The notes under the pieces: generated by a model
What the model saw: the letters and a program-made list of their open reading frames with translations, nothing else
Databases searched by the model: none
Told to the model about the DNA's origin: nothing
DNA from: Bacteroidota bacterium
GTDB lineage: Bacteria > Bacteroidota > Bacteroidia > Cytophagales > Cyclobacteriaceae
NCBI GenBank assembly: GCA_018267215.1
Contig: JAFDYX010000020.1
Coordinates: 182,413-246,412, forward strand
Direction: 5' to 3'
DNA length: 64,000 nt
Position numbers and translations under genes: made by a program
Shown here: piece by piece, positions 43,750-52,749 of the stretch
Layout of the letters: each line of letters begins with the position of its first letter
Numbering within the stretch: position 1 is the first letter of the stretch

Positions 43750-45669
43750 TTATTTTTTTACTTCTTCATAATCTACATCTTGTGTGTCGCCTCCACTTGC
43801 GTTGCTGGCATTAGAGGAGTTGGCATTAGTGCCTGCACCGGGTTGTTGCGCACCGGGCTGCCCGGCAGCCGCATACATTTCCTGCGAAGCAGTTTGCCAT
43901 ACTGTGTTCAGCGCAGACATGGCTCCGTCTATGGCGGTCAGGTCTTTGCTGGCATGAGCGGCCTTCAGTTTTTCAAGTGCTCCGTTGATGGCCGCCTTGT
44001 TTCCATCCGAAAGTTTGTCGCCAAATTCTTTCAGTTGTTTTTCTGTTTGGAAAATCAACGAGTCGGCCTGGTTTACTTTTTCTACTTTTTCTTTCTCCTG
44101 CTTGTCGGCCTCGGCATTGGCCTGTGCTTCCTGCTTCATCTTTTGAATTTCAGCATCCGTCAATCCGCTCGAAGCTTCAATGCGTATCTTTTGTTCTTTG
44201 CCCGTGCCTTTGTCTTTGGCAGATACATGAAGAATACCGTTGGCATCAATATCGAAGGTTACTTCAATCTGCGGTACTCCGCGCGGTGCAGGCGGGATTC
44301 CATCGAGATGGAAACGGCCGATAGTGCGGTTGTCTTTCGCCATCGGGCGTTCGCCTTGCAGCACGTGTATCTCTACCGAAGGCTGGCTGTCGGAGGCGGT
44401 TGAAAACACTTCCGATTTTTTGGAAGGGATGGTGGTGTTAGACTCAATCAGTTTGGTCAATACACCGCCCATTGTTTCAATACCCAGCGACAGCGGGGTA
44501 ACATCCAGCAACAACACATCTTTTACCTCACCTGTAAGCACACCACCCTGAATGGCCGCACCTACGGCCACTACCTCATCGGGGTTTACACCCTTCGAAG
44601 GTTTTTTGCCGAAGAATTTTTCTACTTCTTCTACAATACGTGGGATGCGGGTTGAGCCACCTACCAAAATTACTTCGTCTATTTGCGATACGCTGACACC
44701 GGCATCGGCCACGGCCTTTTTGCAAGGCTCTAGTGTTCTGCGGATCAGGTCGTCACACAGTTGTTCGAACTTAGCACGCGAGAGTTTCCTCACCAAGTGC
44801 TCGGGCACACCATCTACGGAGGTGATGTACGGCAAATTAATTTCCGTTTCAGAGCTGCTGGATAATTCTATTTTTGCTTTTTCGGCAGCTTCTTTCAGCC
44901 GTTGCAGCGCCATCGGGTCTTTGCGCAGGTCTATATTTTTTTCAGATTTGAATTCATCGGCCAGCCAGTTCATAATGCGCATGTCAAAATCATCGCCACC
45001 TAAATGCACATCACCATTGGTTGACTTTACTTCAAATACGCCATCGCCTAATTCAAGGATAGAGATATCGAATGTACCACCCCCGAGGTCGTACACGGCT
45101 ATCTTCATGTCTTTGTTTTTCTTGTCGAGGCCATAAGCCAAGGCGGCAGCCGTGGGCTCGTTGATAATACGTTTGACATCCAGCCCGGCAATTTGTCCTG
45201 CTTCTTTGGTAGCCTGACGTTCGGCATCGTTAAAGTAGGCGGGCACAGTAACAACTGCCTCGGTGATGGTAGTGCCCAGATAATCTTCGGCTGTGCTTTT
45301 CATTTTCTGCAGGATCATAGCCGAAATTTCTTGCGGGGTGTATAACCTGTCGCCAATGCGCACACGCACGGTGTCGTTATTGCCGCTTTCCACCGAATAA
45401 GAAACCATTTTCTTTTCTTCGGATGTATCGCCAAATTTTTTACCCATGAAGCGTTTGATGGACTGTACGGTATTTTTTGGGTTGGTGATTGCCTGGCGTT
45501 TGGCGGGGTCGCCCACTTTGCGCTCGCCTTTACCATTATCTAAAAAGCCCACAATAGAGGGGGTTGTCCTGCGCCCTTCGCTATTGGCAATTACCACCGG
45601 CTCATTGCCTTCCATAACGGCTACGCACGAGTTGGTAGTTCCTAAGTCAATTCCTATGATTTTTCCCAT
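43750..45669 (-). CDS. dnaK: Hsp70 chaperone DnaK
   Basis: ATP-driven chaperone working with DnaJ and GrpE (5.2-7.4 kb). 639 residues: Hsp70 signatures [34 protein letters not shown] and [17 protein letters not shown]; linker [14 protein letters not shown]; substrate-binding domain; helical lid; and a low-complexity tail ending DYEEVKK after Gly/Asn/Ala-rich residues. It is monocistronic here, with a strong terminator and an upstream element shared with grpE. Confidence 0.98.
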   Translation of the reverse strand: MGKIIGIDLGTTNSCVAVMEGNEPVVIANSEGRRTTPSIVGFLDNGKGERKVGDPAKRQAITNPKNTVQSIKRFMGKKFGDTSEEKKMVSYSVESGNNDTVRVRIGDRLYTPQEISAMILQKMKSTAEDYLGTTITEAVVTVPAYFNDAERQATKEAGQIAGLDVKRIINEPTAAALAYGLDKKNKDMKIAVYDLGGGTFDISILELGDGVFEVKSTNGDVHLGGDDFDMRIMNWLADEFKSEKNIDLRKDPMALQRLKEAAEKAKIELSSSSETEINLPYITSVDGVPEHLVRKLSRAKFEQLCDDLIRRTLEPCKKAVADAGVSVSQIDEVILVGGSTRIPRIVEEVEKFFGKKPSKGVNPDEVVAVGAAIQGGVLTGEVKDVLLLDVTPLSLGIETMGGVLTKLIESNTTIPSKKSEVFSTASDSQPSVEIHVLQGERPMAKDNRTIGRFHLDGIPPAPRGVPQIEVTFDIDANGILHVSAKDKGTGKEQKIRIEASSGLTDAEIQKMKQEAQANAEADKQEKEKVEKVNQADSLIFQTEKQLKEFGDKLSDGNKAAINGALEKLKAAHASKDLTAIDGAMSALNTVWQTASQEMYAAAGQPGAQQPGAGTNANSSNASNASGGDTQDVDYEEVKK

Positions 45670-45719
45670 GATGTTATTTTTAGTTTTTGAGTTGTCAGTT
45701 TATTAATTCTGTAACGCTA

Positions 45720-45737
45720 ATGACAATCCTTGTGCCA
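45720..45737 (-). promoter_or_regulatory. Putative sigma-54-like promoter of dnaK, shared with grpE
   Basis: Minus-strand TGGCACAAGGATTGTCAT. TGGCAC and TTG(T) with GG-N10-GT spacing fit a -24/-12 sigma-54 promoter with one deviation. 14 of 18 bases match the grpE element at 7395-7412. It lies 51-68 nt before the dnaK start. Confidence 0.5.
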
Positions 45738-45759
45738 TAGGGCAAAAAACCTAAAAAGA

Positions 45760-45772
45760 TGACAGACTGTCA
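45760..45772. promoter_or_regulatory. Inverted repeat TGACAGaCTGTCA upstream of dnaK promoter
   Basis: A perfect 6-bp inverted repeat with a 1-nt centre, about 30 bp upstream of the putative -24 GG. Related half-sites CTGAC and CTGTCA occur upstream of grpE (around 7424-7455, minus strand). A plausible activator or repressor site for stress control. Confidence 0.45.
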
Positions 45773-45946
45773 GATTAGATAAGGAAGCATAAGTCATTAA
45801 GTATTAAAAGAAAATTAAGACCATAATCAGATGAGGGTATTGAGCCGAAATCAAAAAATAGTATCAGTTGCTTTAAAAACTTATCCGATCTTGAGGGCTC
45901 GTTTTGAAGCCGGATTCTACCTTTATTCTTCTGCTAAAATTTTGCC

Positions 45947-46516
45947 ATGACCTCATTTGAATATGTTACTGTGTTGATATCCATCGTGCTCGGCTTGGGT
46001 ATTACTCAAATACTGACAGGCGTTGCCAAATTGATTCAAAGGCGGGAGCGAGTAAGATTGTATTGGCCACACTTGCTGTGGATACTCTTTATTTTGTTCC
46101 TCCACATTCAAGAGTGGTGGGTGATGTACGAACTGAAGGGCTATCAGCCATGGCGATTGCCTGTTTTCCTTTTCATCATGCTCTATCCGATCAATTTATT
46201 TGTTATGGCTCGCCTTCTTTTCCCCGATAAGATGAGTGGCAAAAAGATAGACCTGAAAACTTATTATTACGATAACTACCGGAGCATTTTTGCTTTGCTG
46301 GTAGTATCTGCAATTTTATCCATTGTGTATAATGTTTATATCCTGCGCCTGACCATCAAAGACCAGTTTTTACAAATCCTGCTGGCAGTAATTTTTACAC
46401 TGGTTGCACTCAGAAATTACTCGAACAAACGTCTGCACCAAGTATTGTCACTGGCAGTAGTCATCATCATGATCATCACGGTCATAGTAGAATGGGATGT
46501 ATGGCTGGTTGGATGA
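45947..46516 (+). CDS. Multi-pass membrane protein of unknown function
   Basis: 189 residues with about five to six predicted helices (about 8-28, 42-60, 68-90, 110-130, 138-156, 164-186). It begins MTSFEYVTVLISIVLGLGIT, and HLLWILFILFLHIQEWW follows. I recognise this general type from conserved hypothetical proteins but no named domain. Isolated on the plus strand between dnaK and the GH13 gene; nothing suggests a function. Confidence 0.7.
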   Translation: MTSFEYVTVLISIVLGLGITQILTGVAKLIQRRERVRLYWPHLLWILFILFLHIQEWWVMYELKGYQPWRLPVFLFIMLYPINLFVMARLLFPDKMSGKKIDLKTYYYDNYRSIFALLVVSAILSIVYNVYILRLTIKDQFLQILLAVIFTLVALRNYSNKRLHQVLSLAVVIIMIITVIVEWDVWLVG

Positions 46517-46548
46517 TGGCCTATTCGATAACTCCTTACCGGTATCAG

Positions 46549-48075
46549 TTATTTTAGTTTATACAACAACACTTCGTAAGGTTGCAGTGTAGCGGAGAGA
46601 CTTGTGCCATCCAATTTCTTAAGGGTTCCACTCAATAAATTTAGAACTGACCCGACAGTGAGTTTTATTTTGACAGACTCCGTGCTGCCGGACAAATTTA
46701 CAATTACCAAAGCGCGGTCGGTATCTGTTGTACGCAGGAAAGAAAATATATGATCGTTTTCATTTGCTACAGACAGGTAAGTGCCATGAGCTAAAGCCGG
46801 AATAGATTTCTTCAGACGTATTATTTTTTTGTAGTAATTCCACAGAGAGTTTGGATCACGCCTTTCTTCTTCTAATGAAATACCATCGTTGGGTTTTACG
46901 TGGGTGCTGTCCCACCAAGGGCCGGTATTTTTATACCATAATGCCATACCTTTTCCGTTTGCGTCAGCATTCCATTCAAAAGCTTCGCGTATCGGGATGT
47001 CGTTGCCATCGGTTGGCCCTTTCAGTTGCTTGCCTTTCATGCCCAGCTCCTGACCGTAATAAATCAAGGGTATGCCACCGAGCAGCAGATTCAATGCTGC
47101 TGCTACCTTCAATTTTTCGTTCGTCATTCCGTTTACTGAGGCAAGCCTGCGTGTGTCGTGATTTTCAATAAACACAATTTGATCTTTGCCTTTCGGGTTC
47201 TTAGTGAGTGTGCTGTCAGCGGCTTTTATCAATTCTTTTTTATCCATCTTTTCGATAGCCCAACTTAAATAAAATGCAAATACCCGATCTACGTTAGCTT
47301 CGCGAAAGTACTCGCGCCCCAGCGAAAACCAATTGGCTTGCTCTGCGGTAATGATAAGTTTGGGATTTGTCTTTTTTAAACCTGTGAGTATTGGCGTCCA
47401 GAAATTTTTAAACAGATTTGGGAGCTTTTTAAAATTGTCGAGGTCATCCATCATGTGATCGAGACGAAAGCCATCTACGCCATCATCAAATTTTCCATCC
47501 TTGTTGGGGTCAACCCAAAAATTTAAAACATCAAAAGTATATTGACGAACGGCAGGTTCGTTCATGTTCACCACAACAATTTTCTGTTTTAAATTATTGT
47601 ATGTTATAAATTCCGGGATATTGTAAAAGAAAAATGGTTTCTGATTTAAACTATCATGGTAGTAAACATATTTTGAATAGGGCGACTTGGGGTTGTTTAA
47701 TGAGCTTTTGTACCAAGGATGTTCATGTGTAATATATTGCATTTCCACATCCTGATAAATTTTCATGCCTCGTTTATGGATTTCTTTTACCAAGGCAAAA
47801 TATTCATCCATCGTTCCATAACGGGCATCAATTTTTTCAAAATCGGTGGCGAAGTAGTTGTGATAAAATTCTGATTGATACAAAGGTGTTAGTAGAATAG
47901 AGGTAACACCCAGCTCTTGCAGGTAATCTAGTTTGGTTTGTATTCCTTTTAAATCACCATGGCCATCGCCATTGCTGTCAAAAAAACTTCGCTGAAAAAC
48001 ATGATAGATGATTTCCTGAGAGAAGCTGGTGAAGGCTGCTCCACAAAAAAATAACAGGAATAAAAATTTTCGCAT
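46549..48075 (-). CDS. Secreted alpha-amylase-family glycoside hydrolase (GH13)
   Basis: 508 residues with a signal peptide (MRKFLFLLFFCGAAFTSFSQ). A (beta/alpha)8 barrel with the GH13 regions: DGVDGFRLDHMMDD (nucleophile Asp), LIITAEQANW (acid/base Glu) and IVFIENHDTRR (transition-state Asp), followed by an all-beta C-terminal domain ending LQPYEVLLYKLK. It should cleave alpha-glucosidic bonds outside the cytoplasm. Last gene of the sugar operon, 6 nt after the GH127 gene. Confidence 0.92.
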   Translation of the reverse strand: MRKFLFLLFFCGAAFTSFSQEIIYHVFQRSFFDSNGDGHGDLKGIQTKLDYLQELGVTSILLTPLYQSEFYHNYFATDFEKIDARYGTMDEYFALVKEIHKRGMKIYQDVEMQYITHEHPWYKSSLNNPKSPYSKYVYYHDSLNQKPFFFYNIPEFITYNNLKQKIVVVNMNEPAVRQYTFDVLNFWVDPNKDGKFDDGVDGFRLDHMMDDLDNFKKLPNLFKNFWTPILTGLKKTNPKLIITAEQANWFSLGREYFREANVDRVFAFYLSWAIEKMDKKELIKAADSTLTKNPKGKDQIVFIENHDTRRLASVNGMTNEKLKVAAALNLLLGGIPLIYYGQELGMKGKQLKGPTDGNDIPIREAFEWNADANGKGMALWYKNTGPWWDSTHVKPNDGISLEEERRDPNSLWNYYKKIIRLKKSIPALAHGTYLSVANENDHIFSFLRTTDTDRALVIVNLSGSTESVKIKLTVGSVLNLLSGTLKKLDGTSLSATLQPYEVLLYKLK

Positions 48076-48081
48076 AGCTTG

Positions 48082-50016
48082 TTATTGAAATGTTACTTGT
48101 CTCAAAATGGTATTGGCCATGGGCACAAGTTTTACAGAATCCTTTTGCTGGGTGGCCGAGTTTAGTAAAACTGTTTTGAATTGCAACCGAACCGGATCGG
48201 CTGCCACTTTCTCGTTCGCGTATTTATACACCACCAGATTTTGAGGTGCATACTTGTAATTATAATACCCGCGAACAGGAAACGATTTGCCTTGTTCTTC
48301 TACGGCCTCAATAGGATTTGCCAATACTAAGACACCAAAGGTGAAATAATTTTCATGATTGATATCCTGACGTACAACTACTTCAGTTTTGAAAGTAAGC
48401 TCAATAGTATGGGTTCCCTTCCATGCCTTGTTGATTACGATGAAGCCATTCTCCTCGGTATAGGCTTCTGATAATGTGAAACCTGTTACCCAATCGGGCT
48501 TACGGATTTTCAGTGCAAATTTTGCATCGGCAGTAACCTCAAACCGGATGGTATTTCCGAATGGATAGTTAGTTTGCTCTTTAATAGTTATAGGTTTGTT
48601 ATGAATAGATGTTGACAATGCACTCGGACCAAGAAGGGCAGCTAGTATATCATCATTATTTTTTAGCCACATGTGTTGCACATAATAAGGGGCTATCCGC
48701 CCGGCATTGGGCACGCAACAAACCGCTGCTTCCTGATGAACCGGTGAATAGGTGTAGCGCGTTTGGCTTTTATCTGTGTTATGGCCGTTCAAACCTCCGG
48801 TCATAGAGTATGAATTATCAGACTTCAGGTAAGCAATGCAGCTTTTCTGAGGATGGCGGGCACCTTGTGCCGCGTTAAAAAAAATTTTCTCTGCCTTATC
48901 GGCAAATGATTTGTCTCCTGATTTAAGAACAAGACTGAGATAACTGTGCATGAGTTCGTGCAGCGAACAGTACTCATAACCCCGCTGGGTGGCATTGGCT
49001 AAGCGGCCACCGATCCACTCATCGCCCACACCGGCACCCGAAGCCGTTGTTTTTTTACCGATCTTCATCAAAAATTTATCTATGGAATTTTTTAAATGAG
49101 GGTTGCCAGAGGCATAGTAAGCGGCTGCGAGGCTTCTCAGGTGTTCGTAGGTATGCACTCCGTGGCCTTTCAGCAGGAGCGTATCATTCATCAGTTTTTT
49201 ATACTGCGCATCTTCATTGAGCGTTTGTTCGGAAAAATCCTTGTATAAAAACAGAATGTAATCTCGATAGTTTTTATTGCCCGTAATACGGTACAAGCTT
49301 TCAAAAACATCGGTGATGGTAAGCCCGTGCGAAGTGCCACCTACATTGGGTTGTTTAGAATAAAATGGGTGCGAAGAATTGATGGGGTAGTTATCCATCA
49401 CATTTTTTGCAGCCTGTTCAATGGCCTTCAATATTTTTTTATCTCCTGTGTACTCATACCAGGCCAGCAAGCCTCTCAGCAATGTTGACTTCGCCCACAG
49501 TTCACCATTTTCATTATCAAAGTGATAGCGTAGGTCTTTATCGTAAATTCCCAGATACCCGTCTTCATCTTGTGTTGACAAGATATAGTCTATATACATT
49601 TTAATTTTCTGTAGATGAGCCTGATCATTGGCCAAGATAGCGCTTCGAATATAGCCGTCTCTCCAGTTGCTTTGTGTTTCGCTGTTCCACCACAAAAACT
49701 GTACTTGCCAATCGCCACCGGCTCCGAGTGCCCCTACATTTTTGTTTTTTATTTTTGAGGTCAGGCGGTCTTTGCCATAAATTTTGTCATCCATGATCAG
49801 TTTGGGCACGAGCGTATCGAGACGGCCGGTAAAGCCATCGAGGTTTTCCTGAATTTGTTTTTGCAACCAACCTGCGGGCTTGATTTCTGTTATCGGCAGT
49901 AGTTGGTACCTCTCTTCTATTGCCCCAACATTATCAAAGGGAGAGTTTATTACCGGTTTTTGCTTGACGCAGCCAATGGCTAATAGGGCGATTGTCAAGG
50001 CTATAATAAGTTTCAT
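48082..50016 (-). CDS. GH127/DUF1680-type beta-L-arabinofuranosidase-like lipoprotein
   Basis: 644 residues with a lipobox (LLAIGC, Cys 16). The (alpha/alpha)6-barrel pattern and LPITEIKPAGWLQKQIQENL match GH127. The zinc/catalytic set of this family, a Glu-x-Cys and a Cys pair, appears as YEYCSLHEL and AAVCCVPNAGR, with one of the paired Cys the expected nucleophile. Substrate could be a beta-L-arabinofuranoside or another sugar; related subfamilies vary. Lies in the operon between the isomerase gene and GH13. Confidence 0.87.
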   Translation of the reverse strand: MKLIIALTIALLAIGCVKQKPVINSPFDNVGAIEERYQLLPITEIKPAGWLQKQIQENLDGFTGRLDTLVPKLIMDDKIYGKDRLTSKIKNKNVGALGAGGDWQVQFLWWNSETQSNWRDGYIRSAILANDQAHLQKIKMYIDYILSTQDEDGYLGIYDKDLRYHFDNENGELWAKSTLLRGLLAWYEYTGDKKILKAIEQAAKNVMDNYPINSSHPFYSKQPNVGGTSHGLTITDVFESLYRITGNKNYRDYILFLYKDFSEQTLNEDAQYKKLMNDTLLLKGHGVHTYEHLRSLAAAYYASGNPHLKNSIDKFLMKIGKKTTASGAGVGDEWIGGRLANATQRGYEYCSLHELMHSYLSLVLKSGDKSFADKAEKIFFNAAQGARHPQKSCIAYLKSDNSYSMTGGLNGHNTDKSQTRYTYSPVHQEAAVCCVPNAGRIAPYYVQHMWLKNNDDILAALLGPSALSTSIHNKPITIKEQTNYPFGNTIRFEVTADAKFALKIRKPDWVTGFTLSEAYTEENGFIVINKAWKGTHTIELTFKTEVVVRQDINHENYFTFGVLVLANPIEAVEEQGKSFPVRGYYNYKYAPQNLVVYKYANEKVAADPVRLQFKTVLLNSATQQKDSVKLVPMANTILRQVTFQ

Positions 50017-50035
50017 GGATTGTTGTTTTGTGAAC

Positions 50036-50884
50036 TTATTTTTTAAGATGAGCAGAAGCGAGCCTGTTGCCCAAAAGATTTTTTATCTGTACGTTAACTA
50101 ACCACTGATCAGCCAACGGCTTTCGAGAATAAGGCAACGCGGGCATATACGGTGCCGGCCCAAACTCCGGAGTAATTGTTATTGATTTTTTGCCTCGGGC
50201 AGATTGTGTAGCTATGATTTGGCTCCACCAATGACAGAATGTTTCAACATGCTGACTCCATTCAGGGGCAAAAGGATCATTTACCTGAGGCCCCTGTTCA
50301 TAACCCACGCGGGCATGAATGTGATGAACGTGTGGAATAATTTTTTTCAATATGTACTCCTGATCTTGCAGCAAACTTTCTGAAACGGTTGTCCAGTGCG
50401 AAAAATCGCCCGTCAGTTTCATGTTCGGGAACTGTTCAAGGTAAGGCAGCAATGAGTAGGCATGAAAGGTAAATCGTCCGCGATGGATTTCATGCAGGAT
50501 AGGAACACCTGAGCGAACTGCAATATTCTCTGCAGCCTCAATGATCCGGCAGTTGTCGTCAAACGAAAAATAATCTTTGCCGGTATGGCTGTTGATGAAG
50601 TCGGGTTTTTGTGATGCTAAAAATGTAAGCCTGGCGTTCATTCTCGCGAGGTATTCGTCAACTGTTTCATCGGCAGGTGAAAGCACTTGCTGCGCAATAA
50701 ATGTAAAATCGTTTTTAGATTTTCGAAGGGTATTCAGTACGGCATGAAATTCTTTGATGAATCCTGCCTCGTGGGGAAGATTAATTTCTACACCGTGATA
50801 TTGCTCTTCCTGTAGTCGCAGAAAAAAATGGTTGGAAACCGTGCCTTCTTGCCCCCAGTAGGGGCAGATAAACAAAAGCTGCAT
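50036..50884 (-). CDS. Sugar phosphate isomerase/epimerase-family protein
   Basis: 282 residues from the ATG at 50884, which overlaps the stop of the preceding gene by one base (TGATG), so the two are translationally coupled; 20 open codons upstream lie inside that gene and are rejected. A TIM barrel of the xylose-isomerase-like AP_endonuc_2 family: GVEINLPHEAGFIKEFH, PDFINSHTGKDYFSFDD, PILHEIHRGRFTFHAYS, MKLTGDFSHW and VHHIHARVGYEQGPQ supply the metal-binding Glu, Asp and His residues. Substrate unknown. Confidence 0.87.
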   Translation of the reverse strand: MQLLFICPYWGQEGTVSNHFFLRLQEEQYHGVEINLPHEAGFIKEFHAVLNTLRKSKNDFTFIAQQVLSPADETVDEYLARMNARLTFLASQKPDFINSHTGKDYFSFDDNCRIIEAAENIAVRSGVPILHEIHRGRFTFHAYSLLPYLEQFPNMKLTGDFSHWTTVSESLLQDQEYILKKIIPHVHHIHARVGYEQGPQVNDPFAPEWSQHVETFCHWWSQIIATQSARGKKSITITPEFGPAPYMPALPYSRKPLADQWLVNVQIKNLLGNRLASAHLKK

Positions 50885-51702
50885 CAGTACAGCACCGGGT
50901 TGATGGGCGAATTGATTACTTGGCCTACCACCGCACCCGGGCACCAGGTGTTCCAGTCGTTAATCTGGTTTTTGTTTTCGGGGTTCTTTAGTTTCATATC
51001 ACGATCCATATAAATCACCGTCATCACCTTGCGTGTTTCCTTTGTGGTATTGGCACCAGCCCGATGAAACACCCACCCGGAATGAAAACTCACCTCCCCC
51101 ATATCAAATGCTTCTATAACGTGTTTAAAATCCGTAACGCGCAATCGTTGCTCTATAACTGTTTCGCTCTTGTCACCGATTTCTAATTCTCTTCCTTCTA
51201 CGATCTGATGGCTGCCAGCGCTAAATTCGAGCGGCCCCATTTCCAGAGGAGTTTCTTGCAGCGGAACCCAGGCCGTTACGGTCTTGTCTGTCTCTAACGG
51301 CCAGTAGTATTGATCGGCATGCCACGGGGTAATGCCACCACCAGCCTCTTTAAATAAAGCTTGATCATGATATAAGCGAACACCATCCACTTGCATCAGG
51401 TCGGCAGCAATCTTGGCCATACGCTTACTGAAAACCAGTTGCCGGATATGTTCATCTTCGCGCCACAGGTTGAACAACTGCAGAAAAGCTTTTCCATAAG
51501 TATCTCGCTCATCTACCTTTGAGGTTACCTTATTCATCTCGGCTACTTTGTTGCTAATAATTGTTCCGAAGTAAGCAATGGTCTCCGCATTGAATACATT
51601 TTTCAGTTTTATATAGCGATTGGTTTGATAAAATTCAATTTGCTGGGCAGTGAGAGAATAAGGGGTATCGAGCGCCTCGCGAATAGAAATGGGTGTGTTC
51701 AT
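50884..51702 (-). CDS. Phytanoyl-CoA dioxygenase family (PhyH) Fe(II)/2-oxoglutarate enzyme
   Basis: 272 residues of the PhyH family. The iron facial triad is visible: TPWHADQYYWPL (His-x-Asp) and HSGWVFHRAGANTTKETRKV (distal His, then the Arg that binds 2-oxoglutarate). It probably hydroxylates a small molecule, perhaps a sugar-linked compound given the operon. First gene of the sugar operon, with a well-formed promoter candidate. Confidence 0.9.
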   Translation of the reverse strand: MNTPISIREALDTPYSLTAQQIEFYQTNRYIKLKNVFNAETIAYFGTIISNKVAEMNKVTSKVDERDTYGKAFLQLFNLWREDEHIRQLVFSKRMAKIAADLMQVDGVRLYHDQALFKEAGGGITPWHADQYYWPLETDKTVTAWVPLQETPLEMGPLEFSAGSHQIVEGRELEIGDKSETVIEQRLRVTDFKHVIEAFDMGEVSFHSGWVFHRAGANTTKETRKVMTVIYMDRDMKLKNPENKNQINDWNTWCPGAVVGQVINSPINPVLY

Positions 51703-51721
51703 GTGTAACAGGTTTAAATAA

Positions 51722-51750
51722 CAAATTTAGATGGACTGCCTCTACATAAA
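51722..51750 (-). promoter_or_regulatory. Promoter of the PhyH-isomerase-GH127-GH13 operon
   Basis: On the minus strand TTTA (51747-51750), then 17 nt, then TAAATTTG (51722-51729). This fits the Bacteroidota TTTG-N17-19-TAnnTTTG layout well, 20 nt before the start codon. The divergent AraC regulator gene starts 82 bp away. Confidence 0.6.
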
Positions 51751-51793
51751 TGACACAACTTTGTATATTATAACACTCTATTGACATACAAGT

Positions 51794-51806
51794 GATATAA
51801 AATATC
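51794..51806. promoter_or_regulatory. Inverted repeat GATATaaaATATC in the divergent region
   Basis: A perfect 5-bp inverted repeat with AAA centre, 26 bp upstream of the AraC gene start. In such A/T-rich DNA it could be chance; a possible regulator site. Confidence 0.25.
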
Positions 51807-51832
51807 AGATATATAAGTAGTATTGTACTGAA

Positions 51833-52684
51833 ATGAAGGCTATTTATGAAAATATTTCTACAAAAAGAGGAGGCGAATCTTTTCTTGCCTACACGTTTAC
51901 TGTACCGGCCTTCAAATTTAAGTGGCATTATCATCCTGAGTATGAATTAACACTTATCATCAAAGGAAAAGGCAAGCGGCTGGTAGGCGATAGCAATGAA
52001 AGTTTCAGTACAGGAGACTTGGTGTTGCTCGGCTCCGGGCTACCCCACACTTGGTCGAGCGATGTAGCGAAAAAGAAAAGCGGGTCGGCCCTTGTCATTC
52101 AATTCTCAAAAGAGTTCATTCAGAATTTCATACAGTTAAGTGGTTTTGATAAAATAGCCAAGTTGCTTTCGGAGGCTTCGCGTGGTCTGTTTTTTCCTCA
52201 GGCAAAAGAAATTTTTCCTCAGATTGAACAATTGCCTCAACTGACCGGTGTTGAAAAGGTAACTTCTTTCCTTACTATTCTGCAAGAACTGACCAAGCAG
52301 AAAAACATAAAGCTATCCTCTGAATATTTTAGTGCCGTGAAGAGCGAAGAGACTGAAAACAGAATCAACAAAATTTGTCAGCACATACAGAAAAACGCAA
52401 CGAAGGCAATAAACTTGGAACGAACCGCTAACCTCATTCACCTTTCACCCAGTGCTTTTTGTAAATTTTTTAAACGTGCTACGGGCATAACATTTTCTGA
52501 TTATGTAAACGATATCAGAATCGGCAATGCTTGCCACCTGCTCACCGAAACGGATAAAGCTATTAGTAAGATAGCGCATGAAACAGGTTTTGAAAGCCTC
52601 ACTTATTTTAATCGTGTGTTTCTGAAGAAGAAAGGAGTTCCACCTAGAAAATTTAGAAGCCTTGCGCTGTTGGCTATTCATTGA
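51833..52684 (+). CDS. AraC-family regulator of the divergent sugar operon
   Basis: 283 residues. The N-terminal cupin-type sensing domain (about 15-110) has FKWHYHPEYELTLIIKGKGK, and GDLVLLGSGLPHTWSSDV. The C-terminal AraC domain with two helix-turn-helices (about 185-280) has NLERTANLIHLSPSAFCKFF and AISKIAHETGFESLTYFNRV. Divergent arrangement 130 bp from the PhyH gene makes it the likely local regulator; ligand unknown, perhaps a sugar. Confidence 0.9.
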   Translation: MKAIYENISTKRGGESFLAYTFTVPAFKFKWHYHPEYELTLIIKGKGKRLVGDSNESFSTGDLVLLGSGLPHTWSSDVAKKKSGSALVIQFSKEFIQNFIQLSGFDKIAKLLSEASRGLFFPQAKEIFPQIEQLPQLTGVEKVTSFLTILQELTKQKNIKLSSEYFSAVKSEETENRINKICQHIQKNATKAINLERTANLIHLSPSAFCKFFKRATGITFSDYVNDIRIGNACHLLTETDKAISKIAHETGFESLTYFNRVFLKKKGVPPRKFRSLALLAIH

Positions 52685-52749
52685 TCTGTTTTTTGTAAAA
52701 AACTAAAAGAAACACTCATGAGTTGAACACAGTATCAAAAAATTATGTT

